A DNA stretch of 64,000 nt, taken from the NCBI GenBank assembly GCA_035438985.1, contig DAORJK010000005.1:176006-240005 (forward strand), given 5' to 3'. A program made the position numbers and the translations under genes. Source of the stretch: UBA4408 sp002389785. Lineage in GTDB: Bacteria > Bacteroidota > Bacteroidia > UBA4408. Below the pieces are notes generated by a model. The model searched no databases, was not told the origin of the DNA, and was given only the letters and a program-made list of their open reading frames with translations. Positions 50,024 through 58,547 of this stretch are shown piece after piece; positions within the stretch are counted from its first letter, which is position 1, and each line of letters starts with the position of its first letter.

Positions 50024-51105
50024 TTGAATACGAAAATCTGGCAAAACTCAACCAATCTTTCTTTAATGAATACCAGCAAGCATTTAAAGAAACACTCGAC
50101 AGTGGCTGGTTTATTTTAGGAAAAAAAGTACAGGAATTTGAAAATTCCTTTGCTGAATATTGTGGTACCAAACACTGTATTGGAGTTGCCAATGGATTAG
50201 ATGCATTAATATTGGCTTTACGCGCCTGCAACTTCGAAAAGGGTAGCGAAATAATTGTGCCTTCAAATACCTATATCGCCACCATTTTATCTATTTTGCA
50301 CAACAACCTGGTACCGGTGTTAGTTGAACCTGATATTCACACTTACAATCTAGATCCTACAAAAATTGAAGAAAAAATAACTTCTAAAACACGCGCCATT
50401 CTTGTTGTTCATTTATACGGCAAACTTTGTGAAATGGACAAAATAAACAAGTTAGCCGAATCTAAAGGCTTGTTGGTGATAGAAGATTGTGCTCAAGCAC
50501 ATGGAGCTTCCTATAAATCGATTAAAGCCGGCAATTGGGGAACTTTGGCAGCATTTAGCTTTTACCCTACTAAAAATTTGGGTGCATTGGCCGATGCTGG
50601 TGCGATTACCTGCAACAGCCATGCATTGGAAACATCTTTAAAATCACTGCGAAATTATGGCTCACATGTGAAATATTACAACGATGTGATTGGTTATAAT
50701 TCGCGCTTGGATGAGGTTCAAGCAGCCTTTTTAAGTATTAAATTGAAGCAGCTAGATGCGATAAATGCGCACAAAAATAAATTAGCTTCAATATATCTAG
50801 AACATTTGAAAGCTGATTTTATTAAACCAATTACACATCCCGATTACGATGATGTGTATCATATATTTTGTATACGCCATCCCAAACGAAATGAGCTAAA
50901 AGAGTATTTATTGAAGCACCAAATAAAAACCGAAATTCATTATCCGGTAGCACCAAATAAGCAAAAAGCAATGATTGGCATACTTGATCATCAACAAAGC
51001 CCAATTGCCGAAGAAATTCATCAAACTACTTTGAGTTTACCCATTTCATTTTTTCATACTGAACAAGAGATTCATCAGGTAATCGAAATCATGAATCAAT
51101 TTTAA
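50020..51105 (+). CDS. fdtB: FdtB/QdtB-type dTDP-3-keto sugar aminotransferase
   Basis: This 361-residue PLP enzyme of the DegT family has Lys185 in FSFYPTKNLGALADAG and the acidic residue in VIEDCAQAHGA. Coupled to the fdtA-like gene (ATGA overlap), it should produce dTDP-3-amino-3,6-dideoxy-galactose or -glucose. An FdtC-type N-acetyltransferase is not adjacent. The PglD-like enzyme encoded at 36027 or the LbH protein encoded at 44057 are the local candidates for that step. Confidence 0.87.
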   Translation: MIEYENLAKLNQSFFNEYQQAFKETLDSGWFILGKKVQEFENSFAEYCGTKHCIGVANGLDALILALRACNFEKGSEIIVPSNTYIATILSILHNNLVPVLVEPDIHTYNLDPTKIEEKITSKTRAILVVHLYGKLCEMDKINKLAESKGLLVIEDCAQAHGASYKSIKAGNWGTLAAFSFYPTKNLGALADAGAITCNSHALETSLKSLRNYGSHVKYYNDVIGYNSRLDEVQAAFLSIKLKQLDAINAHKNKLASIYLEHLKADFIKPITHPDYDDVYHIFCIRHPKRNELKEYLLKHQIKTEIHYPVAPNKQKAMIGILDHQQSPIAEEIHQTTLSLPISFFHTEQEIHQVIEIMNQF

Positions 51106-51107
51106 CA

Positions 51108-51920
51108 ATGCCTACAATCTCTGTCATTACTATAAATTATAACAATTTGACCGGTTTAAAACAAACGGTAGCGAGTGTTATAAATCAAGTTGGTGCCGAT
51201 TTCGAATACCTCCTTATAGATGGTGGTTCCAGTGATGGCAGCAAAGAATTTATTCAGCAAAATCAGCATCAATTCAGCTATTGGGTTTCTGAAAAAGATG
51301 CTGGAATTTATGCTGCCATGAACAAGGGAATTGACAGAGCAAAAGGTGACTATTGCCTTTTCTTAAACAGTGGTGATGTGCTTGTTAATAGCGATATTTT
51401 GAACAAAGTAATTTCGTTGCATCGAAATGAATCAATACTTTATGGTGAATTAATTTTTGATTTTGGAGAAGGAAAAGAAAAACTCGCCAAGCTTCCTAAA
51501 CAACTTAACTTGTTGCATCTTTATTCAGATAATATTTGGCATCCGGCAAGTTTTATAAAACGAAATTTACTCTTGAGTTTTGGAAAATACAATGAAACAT
51601 TTAGCATCGCTGCTGATTACGAATTTTTCTTTTACACACTCGGAATACAAAAAGAAAGCAGCTATTATCTTGAATTTCCCATCAGTAAATATGCCAGCGA
51701 TGGCATAAGCTCGCTTCCTGAAAACTCCGACCGAGTAATGAATGAGCGCACTCGTGTACACCAAAAATATTTAAATAGGCAACAACTGAAAGTACTCGAA
51801 AATTGGAAAAAATATAAATCGGAAGCTGTTGCTAACTGGATAAGCAAAAGGTATTTTTTAAATTCTGTGTTAGATAATTTACTGGCTATTTACCACAAGT
51901 TCCGAAATAAAAAATGGTAA
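51108..51920 (+). CDS. Family 2 glycosyltransferase
   Basis: This 270-residue GT-A enzyme has the first acidic site in LLIDGGSSDGSKEFI and SEKDAGIYAAMNKGIDRAKG, the motif of WcaA-like enzymes. The LNSGDVLVNSD stretch holds the metal-binding acidic residues. The C-terminal IAADYEFFFY segment provides the catalytic base region. It starts two bases after fdtB, and its 3' end overlaps the next gene by seven bases. Confidence 0.87.
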   Translation: MPTISVITINYNNLTGLKQTVASVINQVGADFEYLLIDGGSSDGSKEFIQQNQHQFSYWVSEKDAGIYAAMNKGIDRAKGDYCLFLNSGDVLVNSDILNKVISLHRNESILYGELIFDFGEGKEKLAKLPKQLNLLHLYSDNIWHPASFIKRNLLLSFGKYNETFSIAADYEFFFYTLGIQKESSYYLEFPISKYASDGISSLPENSDRVMNERTRVHQKYLNRQQLKVLENWKKYKSEAVANWISKRYFLNSVLDNLLAIYHKFRNKKW

Positions 51921-53041
51921 ACGCATCCCCAAAAATAACTTTCTTTACACCGAGTTTTGCAAGCACAGGTTCAGAAATTGTATTGTGCAACATGCTCAAT
52001 TCACTCAGCCCAGCTATTTCAGCGAAACTTGTTAGTTATTATTCGGGAGGAAGTTTATGGACTAAGCTCAGAATTAAGCAAAGTAAAAGGTCCTTGTATC
52101 ATTTCAATCCACAAAATGGAATTTTCGCACGACTATTGCACCGCTTGGAGAAGTCCATTTTAGTTCCTAAAAAATTAAACCAGTATAAAAATTCAGTTTG
52201 GTATATCAATACCATCGTACTTCCCGAAATACTTGAATTTGCAGCTGCTCATGGCATTCGCACCATAGTACATTCGCACGAAATGGAACACATGTATAAT
52301 TTGTTGTCTGCACAGCAACTTAAACAGCTAATACACTATCCTGAATTAATTATTGCCAATTCTGCTGCGAGTGAAAAAGTTTTGAATGAACTAGGTAGAA
52401 CGAATAAAATCAAGCGCATTTACCCTGCTATTAAAAGCTTGACTATCCAAAGAGATATAGTTGCTTATGCCAATTTTCGTAAAAAATTAGGAATCTCAAG
52501 TACTGAAAAACTTTGGGTTATGTGCGGTACACTTGATTCGAATAAAAACCCTGTGTTGTTTATTCAAACTGCAAAATTGGTGTTGGAAGCTTCGAGCAAT
52601 TACAAATTTATGTGGATTGGAGGAAGTGAGGATGTGGCATATAAAGCTGCAATTCAACAAATGGCAAAAGAAAATAACTTAACCGAAAAAATAATTTGGA
52701 CCGGCAATTTAGGAGATGAATACTTTAGTTATTTTAATTGTGCAGATGGATTTATGTTGTGTTCAAAAAGGGAATCATTTTCAATGGTGACAATAGAAGC
52801 GCTAGTATTGGGAATTCCGGTTGTTGCAAACAATTGTGGTGGGGTTTTAGAAATTCTTGAAGGCGGTTTGGGTATAATTACAACAGGTGCAACTGAAATG
52901 GCAGAAGCAATTCTCCACTTCGAAAAACAAAATTATGTACCCAACTTGGAAGCAATTCGGCAAAGGGTGTCAAAGTTTGATGCAAATAAAATCGCAGTTG
53001 AATGGAATAAATTGTTGAACGAATTCCTTGTTAAGAAATGA
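51914..53041 (+). CDS. Family 4 glycosyltransferase
   Basis: This 375-residue GT-B enzyme has an N-terminal FTPSFASTGSEIVLCNML, a hinge HSHEMEHMY and IIWTGNLGDEYFSYFNCADG. The donor-binding KRESFSMVTIEALVLGIPVVANNCGG carries the conserved ExxxxxxxE motif (Glu and Glu of SFSMVTIEA). Donor and acceptor are unknown. It overlaps both neighbours and is part of the operon. Confidence 0.87.
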   Translation: MVNASPKITFFTPSFASTGSEIVLCNMLNSLSPAISAKLVSYYSGGSLWTKLRIKQSKRSLYHFNPQNGIFARLLHRLEKSILVPKKLNQYKNSVWYINTIVLPEILEFAAAHGIRTIVHSHEMEHMYNLLSAQQLKQLIHYPELIIANSAASEKVLNELGRTNKIKRIYPAIKSLTIQRDIVAYANFRKKLGISSTEKLWVMCGTLDSNKNPVLFIQTAKLVLEASSNYKFMWIGGSEDVAYKAAIQQMAKENNLTEKIIWTGNLGDEYFSYFNCADGFMLCSKRESFSMVTIEALVLGIPVVANNCGGVLEILEGGLGIITTGATEMAEAILHFEKQNYVPNLEAIRQRVSKFDANKIAVEWNKLLNEFLVKK

Positions 53042-53898
53042 AAACCATCTGTTTTTTCAGTAGCTATTTCAAGGGTGATTCACTTCCTTACTATTGTGAA
53101 ATATATTTATTGGAATTAAAAAAACATTTTAACGAAGTAGTTTTACTAACTACAAAAAAGCCGAACCTTAGTGCTTGTAACATACTAAATGAAAATGGAA
53201 TTGAGTTGTTCATCGTAAACAATGAAGGTTTTGATTTTGGAATGTGGAGTAAAGCCTTTGATAAATACCCGGTCGAGAATTATGATCGAATAGCACTGGT
53301 AAATGATTCCTGCATTTTATTTGCTCCTCTAAATCGCTTTATGGATTGGGTGAATACAACCAGTGCCGATTGTTACGCAATTTCAGAATCGCATGCAATT
53401 TCTTACCATTTGCAATCTTATTTCATGTTGCTAAACAAAAAAGCAATTTTAGCATTAAAAAATCATTTTAAGCAAACCGGTATTCAAGCCAACATTGGCG
53501 ATGTTATTCGCAAATATGAAATTGGTATTTCAACTACTTGGCTTACTAATGGTTTGGTTTTGAAAGCCTTTCTTTCTAACAATGGCTATCAGGGTGAATT
53601 TAGTCCTTATTACTATTTGATTGATGCACACCTGAAACAAGGCAGTCCAATGATCAAGAAAAAAATCATCTATTCCTCCTACCGTAAAGACGAACTATTT
53701 ACTTTACTAAGGATGAATTTTGAAATAGACCCAAAGTATTATCTCGAAAAAATAAAACAATTGCAGGGTACTCATTTATTGCTAAGCTACGAAAAGCTGC
53801 TTGCCGATTTGCCTCAACAAATGTCTACTTTTGAGAAGTTTATGTACCGCTTAAAAAAATCAGTATTTCAGTTTGCAAAACGCCTACTAAGAAAATGA
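53038..53898 (+). CDS. RgpF-like rhamnan synthesis protein
   Basis: This 286-residue protein matches the pattern of RgpF-type proteins: CFFSSYFKGDSLPYYCEIYLLEL at the start, NNEGFDFGMWSKAFDKY and RIALVNDSCILFAPLNRFMDW. RgpF-like domains occur in rhamnose-containing polysaccharide and O-antigen clusters and are regarded as glycosyltransferases. It starts on an ATG overlapping the previous stop and overlaps the next gene likewise. Rhamnose is not proven here. Confidence 0.8.
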   Translation: MKTICFFSSYFKGDSLPYYCEIYLLELKKHFNEVVLLTTKKPNLSACNILNENGIELFIVNNEGFDFGMWSKAFDKYPVENYDRIALVNDSCILFAPLNRFMDWVNTTSADCYAISESHAISYHLQSYFMLLNKKAILALKNHFKQTGIQANIGDVIRKYEIGISTTWLTNGLVLKAFLSNNGYQGEFSPYYYLIDAHLKQGSPMIKKKIIYSSYRKDELFTLLRMNFEIDPKYYLEKIKQLQGTHLLLSYEKLLADLPQQMSTFEKFMYRLKKSVFQFAKRLLRK

Positions 53899-54896
53899 AA
53901 ATCAGCATTTGTATTCCTACTTACAATGGCGAAAAATATTTGAATGAATGTCTGGATTCATGCATCAATCAAAGTTTTCGCGATTTTGAAGTAGTCATTG
54001 TTGACGATGGTTCTACGGATGCTACGCTTGCTATTTGCAAACAGTTTCAAGCCAAAGATTCACGTATTAAAATTCACCAAAATGTATCTAACCTTGGCTT
54101 AGTTAACAATTGGAACAAGTGCCTGGAACTTGCAAGTGGTGAATGGATAAAATTTGTTTTTCAGGACGATTATTTAACACATGACTGTCTTGAAAAATTT
54201 GTGGAGGTTATAAATGAGAAATCTTTTTTACTGGTAAGCAAACGCAGTTTTATATTACCTACAAATGCTTCTCCAAAATTAAGGCAGTATTACTTGAATG
54301 AAGTTAGAACACTCGAGAACACCGGAATTATAAGTCAGGATGGAAATTATACCGGGGAACAAATTAGCCGTCTGGCTGTAGAAAACATTTGCTTAAATTT
54401 TATTGGTGAACCCAGCCTTAGCCTTTTTAAAAAATCGCTACTAAATGAGTGTGGAAATTTCAATGCAGATTTAGCACAAATTTGTGATTTAGAATTTTTG
54501 CAGCGCATTGGCAGCAGGTTTGGTTTAACCTATATTTCCAAACAACTGTGTCATTTTAGAATTCACAACGAGTCAACCACCTCTCAAAATTTAGGAAAAA
54601 AAGGGTATCAGTTATCGCATATTGATCCGATTATTTTAGCTCATCAAATGTTGTATGCAAAAGAATACGACAGATTTAGAAATTCACTAAATCGATTACA
54701 ACTTAACAAACTTAGCAGTTATTTTAAGGTACGAACTTATGAGGCGTATAAACAAGCTCAGCTATCCGTTGAGCATAAAGAAGTTTTTGATGCTATTGCT
54801 GAAAAGTTTGTTGAAATAAAAAAGTGCATTCCTGCAAAATTGCTTACAAAATGTACATATTTACTTGTTCAACTTAAACGTCGATTCGCCAATTAG
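53895..54896 (+). CDS. Family 2 glycosyltransferase
   Basis: This 333-residue GT-A protein opens with KISICIPTYNGEKYLNECLDS. It has VVIVDDGSTDATLAIC for nucleotide binding and FVFQDDYLTHDCLEKF in place of the usual DxD. The C-terminal ~130 residues are helical and variable, probably binding the acceptor. It is coupled by four bases to the RgpF-like gene and lies four bases upstream of the next transferase gene. Confidence 0.87.
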   Translation: MKISICIPTYNGEKYLNECLDSCINQSFRDFEVVIVDDGSTDATLAICKQFQAKDSRIKIHQNVSNLGLVNNWNKCLELASGEWIKFVFQDDYLTHDCLEKFVEVINEKSFLLVSKRSFILPTNASPKLRQYYLNEVRTLENTGIISQDGNYTGEQISRLAVENICLNFIGEPSLSLFKKSLLNECGNFNADLAQICDLEFLQRIGSRFGLTYISKQLCHFRIHNESTTSQNLGKKGYQLSHIDPIILAHQMLYAKEYDRFRNSLNRLQLNKLSSYFKVRTYEAYKQAQLSVEHKEVFDAIAEKFVEIKKCIPAKLLTKCTYLLVQLKRRFAN

Positions 54897-54900
54897 TACC

Positions 54901-55662
54901 ATGAAATTTTCCATCATCATACCTTCTTACAATCAGGAAAATTATATTGAAGCTACACTTCAAAATGTACTTTTATTGAAAAACAAAGCGCTTGAGAAGG
55001 GCATTGAAATTGAGATTTTATTGTTTGATAGTGAATCGAATGAAGCTGTATTAAATAGTATATCAAAGTATGCGGATCAGCTTTCAAAAGTGGAAATTAA
55101 AAAGGATTTGGGGCAGTACGATGCCATAAACAAAGGGATTACAGCCTGCAGTGGCGATTACTGGACCTGGCTAAACACTGACGATACCTTAGATATTGAA
55201 GGTTTTTTAAAACTAGCTGAATTGGTAAAAAACAAGCCTTCCATTGATTATATATATGGCGGAGTAAATTATATGGATGCGGCCGGTAATTACCTTAAAA
55301 ATTATAGAGCTTATCCCCTTTCCCTAAAAACATTGGTGCATAAGGATCCTGCGATTTTTCAACCGGGTTCATTTTTCAAAAAATCATTTACAACTAAAAT
55401 AGGCTTGCTTGCCTCCTATCGATGTTGTTTCGATTACGAGTATATTTTGCGTTGCATGAAAAACGGTGCTGAAATGTATTGTTGTGATTTTGCTTTATCA
55501 AACTTTAGGTATTACACTGCTTCAAAAACCGGAAGTATCATTCCTGTATTTATTCGTGAACAATTGACAATAAGTAAACTTTACGGACGAACATTTTGGA
55601 GTTTCATGACTTGGTTTGCACACTTGCGTTTACTTAAACACTCCTTATTTCCACGCAAATGA
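54901..55662 (+). CDS. Family 2 glycosyltransferase
   Basis: The start is the ATG at 54901 (MKFSIIIPSYNQENYIEATLQ); an upstream start at 54865 would overlap the previous gene and add a non-family N-terminus. This 253-residue enzyme has KKDLGQYDAINKGITACSGD and WLNTDDTLDIEGFLKL, typical WcaA/GT2 motifs. A DYEYILRCMKNGAEMYC segment probably supplies the catalytic base. It overlaps the next gene by four bases. Confidence 0.87.
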   Translation: MKFSIIIPSYNQENYIEATLQNVLLLKNKALEKGIEIEILLFDSESNEAVLNSISKYADQLSKVEIKKDLGQYDAINKGITACSGDYWTWLNTDDTLDIEGFLKLAELVKNKPSIDYIYGGVNYMDAAGNYLKNYRAYPLSLKTLVHKDPAIFQPGSFFKKSFTTKIGLLASYRCCFDYEYILRCMKNGAEMYCCDFALSNFRYYTASKTGSIIPVFIREQLTISKLYGRTFWSFMTWFAHLRLLKHSLFPRK

Positions 55663-56753
55663 AACGTATCTTATTGTTGTCGGATGCAGGGTCGGAACAT
55701 ACCGAAAAATGGGCTTTAGGCTTAGCCTCCAAAGGATTTGAAATAGGACTCTTTAGCATCACTCCGGCTGCGTATGATTGGTACAGCGAACAGCTCAACC
55801 TGCAGTTTTTAAATTCATATGCAACAACTAAAAGAGGCAATTCAATTTTCTCAAAATTAAATTACCTAGGACTATTACCTCAATTAAAAAGGGCAATAAA
55901 AAAATTCAATCCGCATATAGTACATGCGCACTATGCAAGTAGTTATGGCTTATTAGCCCGCTTATCAGGATTTACACCTTATTTTATTTCTGCTTGGGGT
56001 ACAGATGTGATGAAGTTTCCTTACCGAAATTTTTTATTCCGTAAATTGCTTGTGCAAAATTTAGAACAGGCTGCTATGGTTTTTGCAACCAGTGAAACCA
56101 TAAAATCATACATCGCTAAATTAACAAACATTGAGGTAAAAATTATTTATTTTGGTGTAGATGTTCAGCAATTTAAACCTTCTGAGAAGCTTGCATTATT
56201 TGATTCAGATGCGATTGTTATTGCAGCCATTAAACCCATTGAACCAATTTACTGCACCGATACATTACTTGAAGCATTTGCAGTAGTATCAAAAAAGTAT
56301 TCACATTTAAAATTAAGGCTATTGCTTGTTGGAGATGGTAGTTTAAAGGCAGAGCTTCAAGCGAATGCCGAAAAAATGGGAATTTCAAATCAGATAAAAT
56401 TTACCGGAAGAGTTAATTTTAATGAAATTGCAAGCTATTTTAATACAGCTGATATATTTGTAAATATTTCGGAATACGAAAGTTTTGGAGTTTCAGTAAT
56501 TGAAGCAGCAGCATGTGAAAAACCTGTTATTGTTACTGATGTTGGTGGCTTGAAAGAAATTGTAGTCGATAAAATAACAGGATTTAGAATTCCCGTGCGT
56601 GATGTAGAAAAAACAGTCTGGGCAATAGACCAATTGTTATCGAATACCGAACTTAGAATTAGCATGGGAAAAAAGGGAAGATTAAAGGTGATAGAGCAAT
56701 TTGAATGGGAGAGTAATTTAAGTAAGATGGTGAAATTTTATACTGAATACTAA
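55659..56753 (+). CDS. Family 4 glycosyltransferase
   Basis: This 364-residue GT-B enzyme has an N-terminal acceptor domain with VHAHYASSYGLLARLSG and SAWGTDVM. The donor domain shows LLVGDGSLKAELQ, KFTGRVNFNEIASYFNTADI and EYESFGVSVIEAAACEKPVI, holding the two conserved Glu residues. It is a retaining transferase by family. The donor is not predictable. The GTG start of the next gene follows after 11 bases. Confidence 0.88.
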   Translation: MKRILLLSDAGSEHTEKWALGLASKGFEIGLFSITPAAYDWYSEQLNLQFLNSYATTKRGNSIFSKLNYLGLLPQLKRAIKKFNPHIVHAHYASSYGLLARLSGFTPYFISAWGTDVMKFPYRNFLFRKLLVQNLEQAAMVFATSETIKSYIAKLTNIEVKIIYFGVDVQQFKPSEKLALFDSDAIVIAAIKPIEPIYCTDTLLEAFAVVSKKYSHLKLRLLLVGDGSLKAELQANAEKMGISNQIKFTGRVNFNEIASYFNTADIFVNISEYESFGVSVIEAAACEKPVIVTDVGGLKEIVVDKITGFRIPVRDVEKTVWAIDQLLSNTELRISMGKKGRLKVIEQFEWESNLSKMVKFYTEY

Positions 56754-56764
56754 AGCATATTTGT

Positions 56765-57733
56765 GTGAAAATTAAATTGTTACCTGATACCGATTTTGCT
56801 GCTTTTGCAGAACTTGCGCTTTCGCAAGGGACTATATTTAATAGTGCAGCTTGGTTATCAAACTACGATTCATCATTTAAAGTGTATGGAATTTACACAA
56901 ACGATAACAAGCTTATAGGTGGCTTTCATTTATTTACTGCCAAACTAGGAGGAATCTTATCGCATTGCAAAAACCCTCCATTTACGCCGCATATAGGTCT
57001 TTTCTTCTTGCAACAAAGTGGCACAAAATCAACAGCATTAAATTTTGAGAAAAGCATTGGAACTTGTTTGGTTGATTTTTTAGAAAGTCTTTCCTATCCA
57101 ATGCTAACCCTTGCATTACCTTATAGTTTCACCGATCTGCAAGCTTTTAGTTGGAAAAAATACAAAGTGATTCCGAACTATACTTACCGCTTAAATTTGG
57201 AACAAGATATAGAAGACCTGTTGAAGAATTTATCCGGCGATAAGCGCAACAGCATTAATAAAGCTGCAAAAGACAATGTTAAAATTGAATTGTGTACTGA
57301 TTTGCAAGAAGTGAAACGCATGGTTGAAAATACTTATACACGAAAGGCTAAACAATTAAATTCCGGTATTGTAGATAAAATCTTATTTCAATTCGCTAAG
57401 CCGGAAAATAGTTTTGCATTTATGGCACACCATAACAATAGTGCGGCTGCTTTAAGTTTTTGTATACACGATAAAACAACAGCCTATTATTTGCTTGGAG
57501 GATATGCTACAAACAACAAACATCAAGGCGCAGGAGTTTTAGCTTTATGGAATTGCATTTTACATGCAAAAAAATTGGGGTTAAAAACTTTCGACTTTGA
57601 AGGCTCGATGATACCGCAGGTTGAAAAATATTTTAGAGGATTTGGTGGTGATTTAATTCCTTATTTTACAATAAACAAAGCAAATTTTCTTTTAGAAACA
57701 GGGCTTAAATTTATAAAACGGGATACCTTTTAG
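56765..57733 (+). CDS. FemAB/GNAT-fold acyltransferase
   Basis: This 322-residue protein starts on a GTG and has the tandem GNAT arrangement of the FemAB-like group. Matching segments are SGDKRNSINKAAKDNVKIELC, MVENTYTRKAKQLNSG and FDFEGSMIPQVEKYFRGFGG. Such enzymes add amino-acyl or acyl groups to sugars or peptides. In this operon an aminoacyl or acyl decoration of a glycan amino sugar is plausible. Its stop (TAG) shares one base with the following GTG. Confidence 0.75.
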   Translation: MKIKLLPDTDFAAFAELALSQGTIFNSAAWLSNYDSSFKVYGIYTNDNKLIGGFHLFTAKLGGILSHCKNPPFTPHIGLFFLQQSGTKSTALNFEKSIGTCLVDFLESLSYPMLTLALPYSFTDLQAFSWKKYKVIPNYTYRLNLEQDIEDLLKNLSGDKRNSINKAAKDNVKIELCTDLQEVKRMVENTYTRKAKQLNSGIVDKILFQFAKPENSFAFMAHHNNSAAALSFCIHDKTTAYYLLGGYATNNKHQGAGVLALWNCILHAKKLGLKTFDFEGSMIPQVEKYFRGFGGDLIPYFTINKANFLLETGLKFIKRDTF

Positions 57734-58545
57734 TGAAAGCAATAATCTCACACGATATTGACCATATAAGTGTTTCAGAACATTTATTGAAGGATACGAT
57801 TATACCTAAATTTTTAATTCGCAATTTAATTGAATTAGGAACAGGAAAAATTGGTTTAGCGGAATTTGGATTACGACACCTTGATTTAGTGAAAAACAAG
57901 TGGCAGAATATTGAAGAGTTAATCGCCTTTAATAAGCAACATGGCATCCCTTCCTCCTTTTTTATTGGAGTTCAGAATGGACTTGGGCTAAGTTATTCTC
58001 AGGCTATTTCAAAGTATTGGATTAACAGAATCATGGAATTAGGAGCTGAAATTGGGCTTCATGGAATTGAATTTGAAAGTTACGAAAAGATCCATTTTGA
58101 ATACCAGCTTTTTGAACAATTATCCGGTTTAAAAAACTTCGGAACTCGCATGCATTATGTACGCAAAAATGAACACACCTTTGATTTTATGCAAGCAGCA
58201 GGATACAGCTATGATAGTACAGAACATGCCTTTAAAAATCCTTATAAGATAGGTAACATGTGGGAATTTCCATTTCAACTTATGGACGGTTGGGTTATTG
58301 AAAAAGGTAAACGTTGGCAAACTCAAACACTCGATCAAGCGAAGGAAAACACGAAGTTAATCATCGCTGAAGCCCAAGAAAAACAATTAAACTATCTTGG
58401 AATAGATTTCCACGACCGCTATTTTACTGCCGGTTTTAAAACTTGGATAGAATGGTATCAATGGCTGGTTGAATATTTAGCTACAAACAAAATAGCTTGT
58501 ATAAACTTCAATCAAGCTATTGAAGAACTTGAAAACAGAGGATAA
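57733..58545 (+). CDS. Polysaccharide deacetylase-like protein
   Basis: This 270-residue protein begins MKAIISHDIDHISVSE, where the HDID motif plausibly supplies metal ligands. It also has EIGLHGIEFESYEKI and NYLGIDFHDRYF, as in NodB-related carbohydrate esterases or their non-canonical relatives. It ends the 41,975-58,545 operon. With only two bases to the convergent adhesin gene, the operon transcript must run into or stop within it. Substrate unknown. Confidence 0.75.
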   Translation: MKAIISHDIDHISVSEHLLKDTIIPKFLIRNLIELGTGKIGLAEFGLRHLDLVKNKWQNIEELIAFNKQHGIPSSFFIGVQNGLGLSYSQAISKYWINRIMELGAEIGLHGIEFESYEKIHFEYQLFEQLSGLKNFGTRMHYVRKNEHTFDFMQAAGYSYDSTEHAFKNPYKIGNMWEFPFQLMDGWVIEKGKRWQTQTLDQAKENTKLIIAEAQEKQLNYLGIDFHDRYFTAGFKTWIEWYQWLVEYLATNKIACINFNQAIEELENRG

Positions 58546-58547
58546 TA

